A stretch of DNA of 64,000 nt from assembly GCA_050258555.1 (NCBI GenBank), contig JBLMZA010000071.1:1-64000 (forward strand). Direction: 5' to 3'. A model generated the notes under the pieces. The model was not told where the DNA came from. It worked only from the letters and a program-made list of their open reading frames with translations, and did not search any database. Position 1 is the stretch's first letter. Each line of letters opens with the position of its first letter. The translations under genes and the position numbers were made by a program. This DNA is from CAISDA01 sp050258555. GTDB taxonomy: Bacteria; Bacteroidota; Ignavibacteria; UBA10030; UBA8401. This document shows, piece by piece, positions 63,471 through 64,000 of the stretch.

Positions 63471-64000
63471 TTATTGCAGGCGCTTGAACGGATTGATCTT
63501 CTCGAGCCACGGCACTTTCCTGTCCGTCATCATCGCCTCGACGGCCAGGGCAATGATGCCGAACAGCAGAAAATACTGGAATTTGTCTTCAAAGTCGGTA
63601 AAGCGCTTCGTGCCGAATTCCCTCTTCTGCAGCGCATTGATGTTGTTATAAATCTCATCGAGCTCGTTCTGCGAATTGCTGGCGCGGTAGTATTTTCCGT
63701 TGCCGATGCCGGCAAGCTTCTGAAGTCCCGCCTCGTCGAGCTTCGTCAGCACGGGATTGCCCGAGCGGTCGCGCTTGAAGTCCTGCGCCCGGCCCTGCGC
63801 GTCATAGAGCGGAATCATCGCCCCTTCGGGCGAGCCCATGCCAATCGTGTAGATGAGCACGCCTTTTTTGGCGGCGTCTTCGGCCTGGCCTGCCGCGTCG
63901 CCCTCGGTATTTTCTCCGTCTGTGATGATGACGAGCACCTTCGCCGTCGGATCATCCATGTTGAACGAGCGCATGGCCTGATCGATCGCCTGCCCGATCG
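63471..64000 (-). CDS. batB: BatB-like von Willebrand A protein, C-terminal part
   Basis: The frame continues off the right edge. The visible 176 residues start IGQAIDQAMRSFNMDD and contain VLVIITDGENTEGDAAGQAEDAAKKGVLIYTIGMGSPEG, the second half of a VWA domain with the conserved TDGEN. After the domain, a membrane helix (FLLFGIIALAVEAMM) near the C-terminus matches BatA/BatB topology. Position before batC favours BatB. Confidence 0.87.
   Translation of the reverse strand, partial: IGQAIDQAMRSFNMDDPTAKVLVIITDGENTEGDAAGQAEDAAKKGVLIYTIGMGSPEGAMIPLYDAQGRAQDFKRDRSGNPVLTKLDEAGLQKLAGIGNGKYYRASNSQNELDEIYNNINALQKREFGTKRFTDFEDKFQYFLLFGIIALAVEAMMTDRKVPWLEKINPFKRLQ

Overview
The window looks like chromosome from a flagellated member of the FCB group (Bacteroidota/Chlorobiota side), most like the Ignavibacteria/Kapabacteria lineages. 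The grounds are two very large secreted proteins ending in a type IX secretion (T9SS) type A sorting domain with the NYPNPFNP signature, a Bat (aerotolerance-type) operon, Bacteroidota-style lipoproteins, high GC, frequent lack of strong Shine-Dalgarno sites, and a complete-looking flagellar basal-body and chemotaxis gene set. This lineage call is inference. No rRNA or tRNA gene, CRISPR array, transposase or phage gene was seen.

Layout. 1-2.5 kb: cytochrome bd oxidase (cydA, start of cydB) and a radical SAM protein, minus strand. 2.7-8.8 kb: an M3 metallopeptidase, an intergenic stack of 52-bp hairpin repeats, a YncE/phosphoesterase fusion lipoprotein, and a low-GC beta-propeller-like lipoprotein that looks acquired. 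8.9-17.1 kb: two giant T9SS cargo proteins, one with cohesin and dockerin modules and one with FG-GAP/VCBS repeats. 17.1-24.6 kb: a flagellar operon (orf45-flgB-flgC-orf91-fliE-fliF-fliG-fliH-fliI-fliJ-motE-like) behind a well-formed sigma-54 promoter. 24.7-33.4 kb: signalling genes (FapA-like protein, receiver, two large hybrid kinases, HDOD protein). 33.5-43.9 kb: chemotaxis genes (cheW, MCP plus small periplasmic protein, cheB-cheA-cheZ-cheY-cheY2-cheR-HEAT protein), with two good sigma-28 promoters. 43.9-49.6 kb: an outer-membrane protein whose promoter region copies the flagellar sigma-54 region, a ChbG-like deacetylase, a pair of 3-hydroxyacyl-CoA dehydrogenase-like genes, an ECF sigma factor with zinc anti-sigma, and a TlpA-like lipoprotein. 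49.6-57.3 kb: TonB, ExbD, ExbB, SPOR protein, outer-membrane barrel and a 1009-residue TPR protein, probably one energised envelope system. 57.3-64 kb: ferritin, transketolase, and batE-batD-batC-batB (partial).

How it fits together. The middle 27 kb is a motility module: sigma-54 drives the basal body, sigma-28 drives chemotaxis, CheA/CheW/MCP sense, CheY carries the signal to FliG-based motors, and CheR/CheB adapt. CheA appears to lack the usual P2 CheY-docking domain. Instead its linker, and the C-terminus of CheZ, carry short peptides resembling the CheY-binding N-terminus of FliM. The less explained parts are the HEAT protein in the che operon, the two small flagellar ORFs, the outer-membrane protein sharing the flagellar promoter architecture, the dispersed hairpin repeat family, and short CA-repeat tracts in the leaders of about ten genes.
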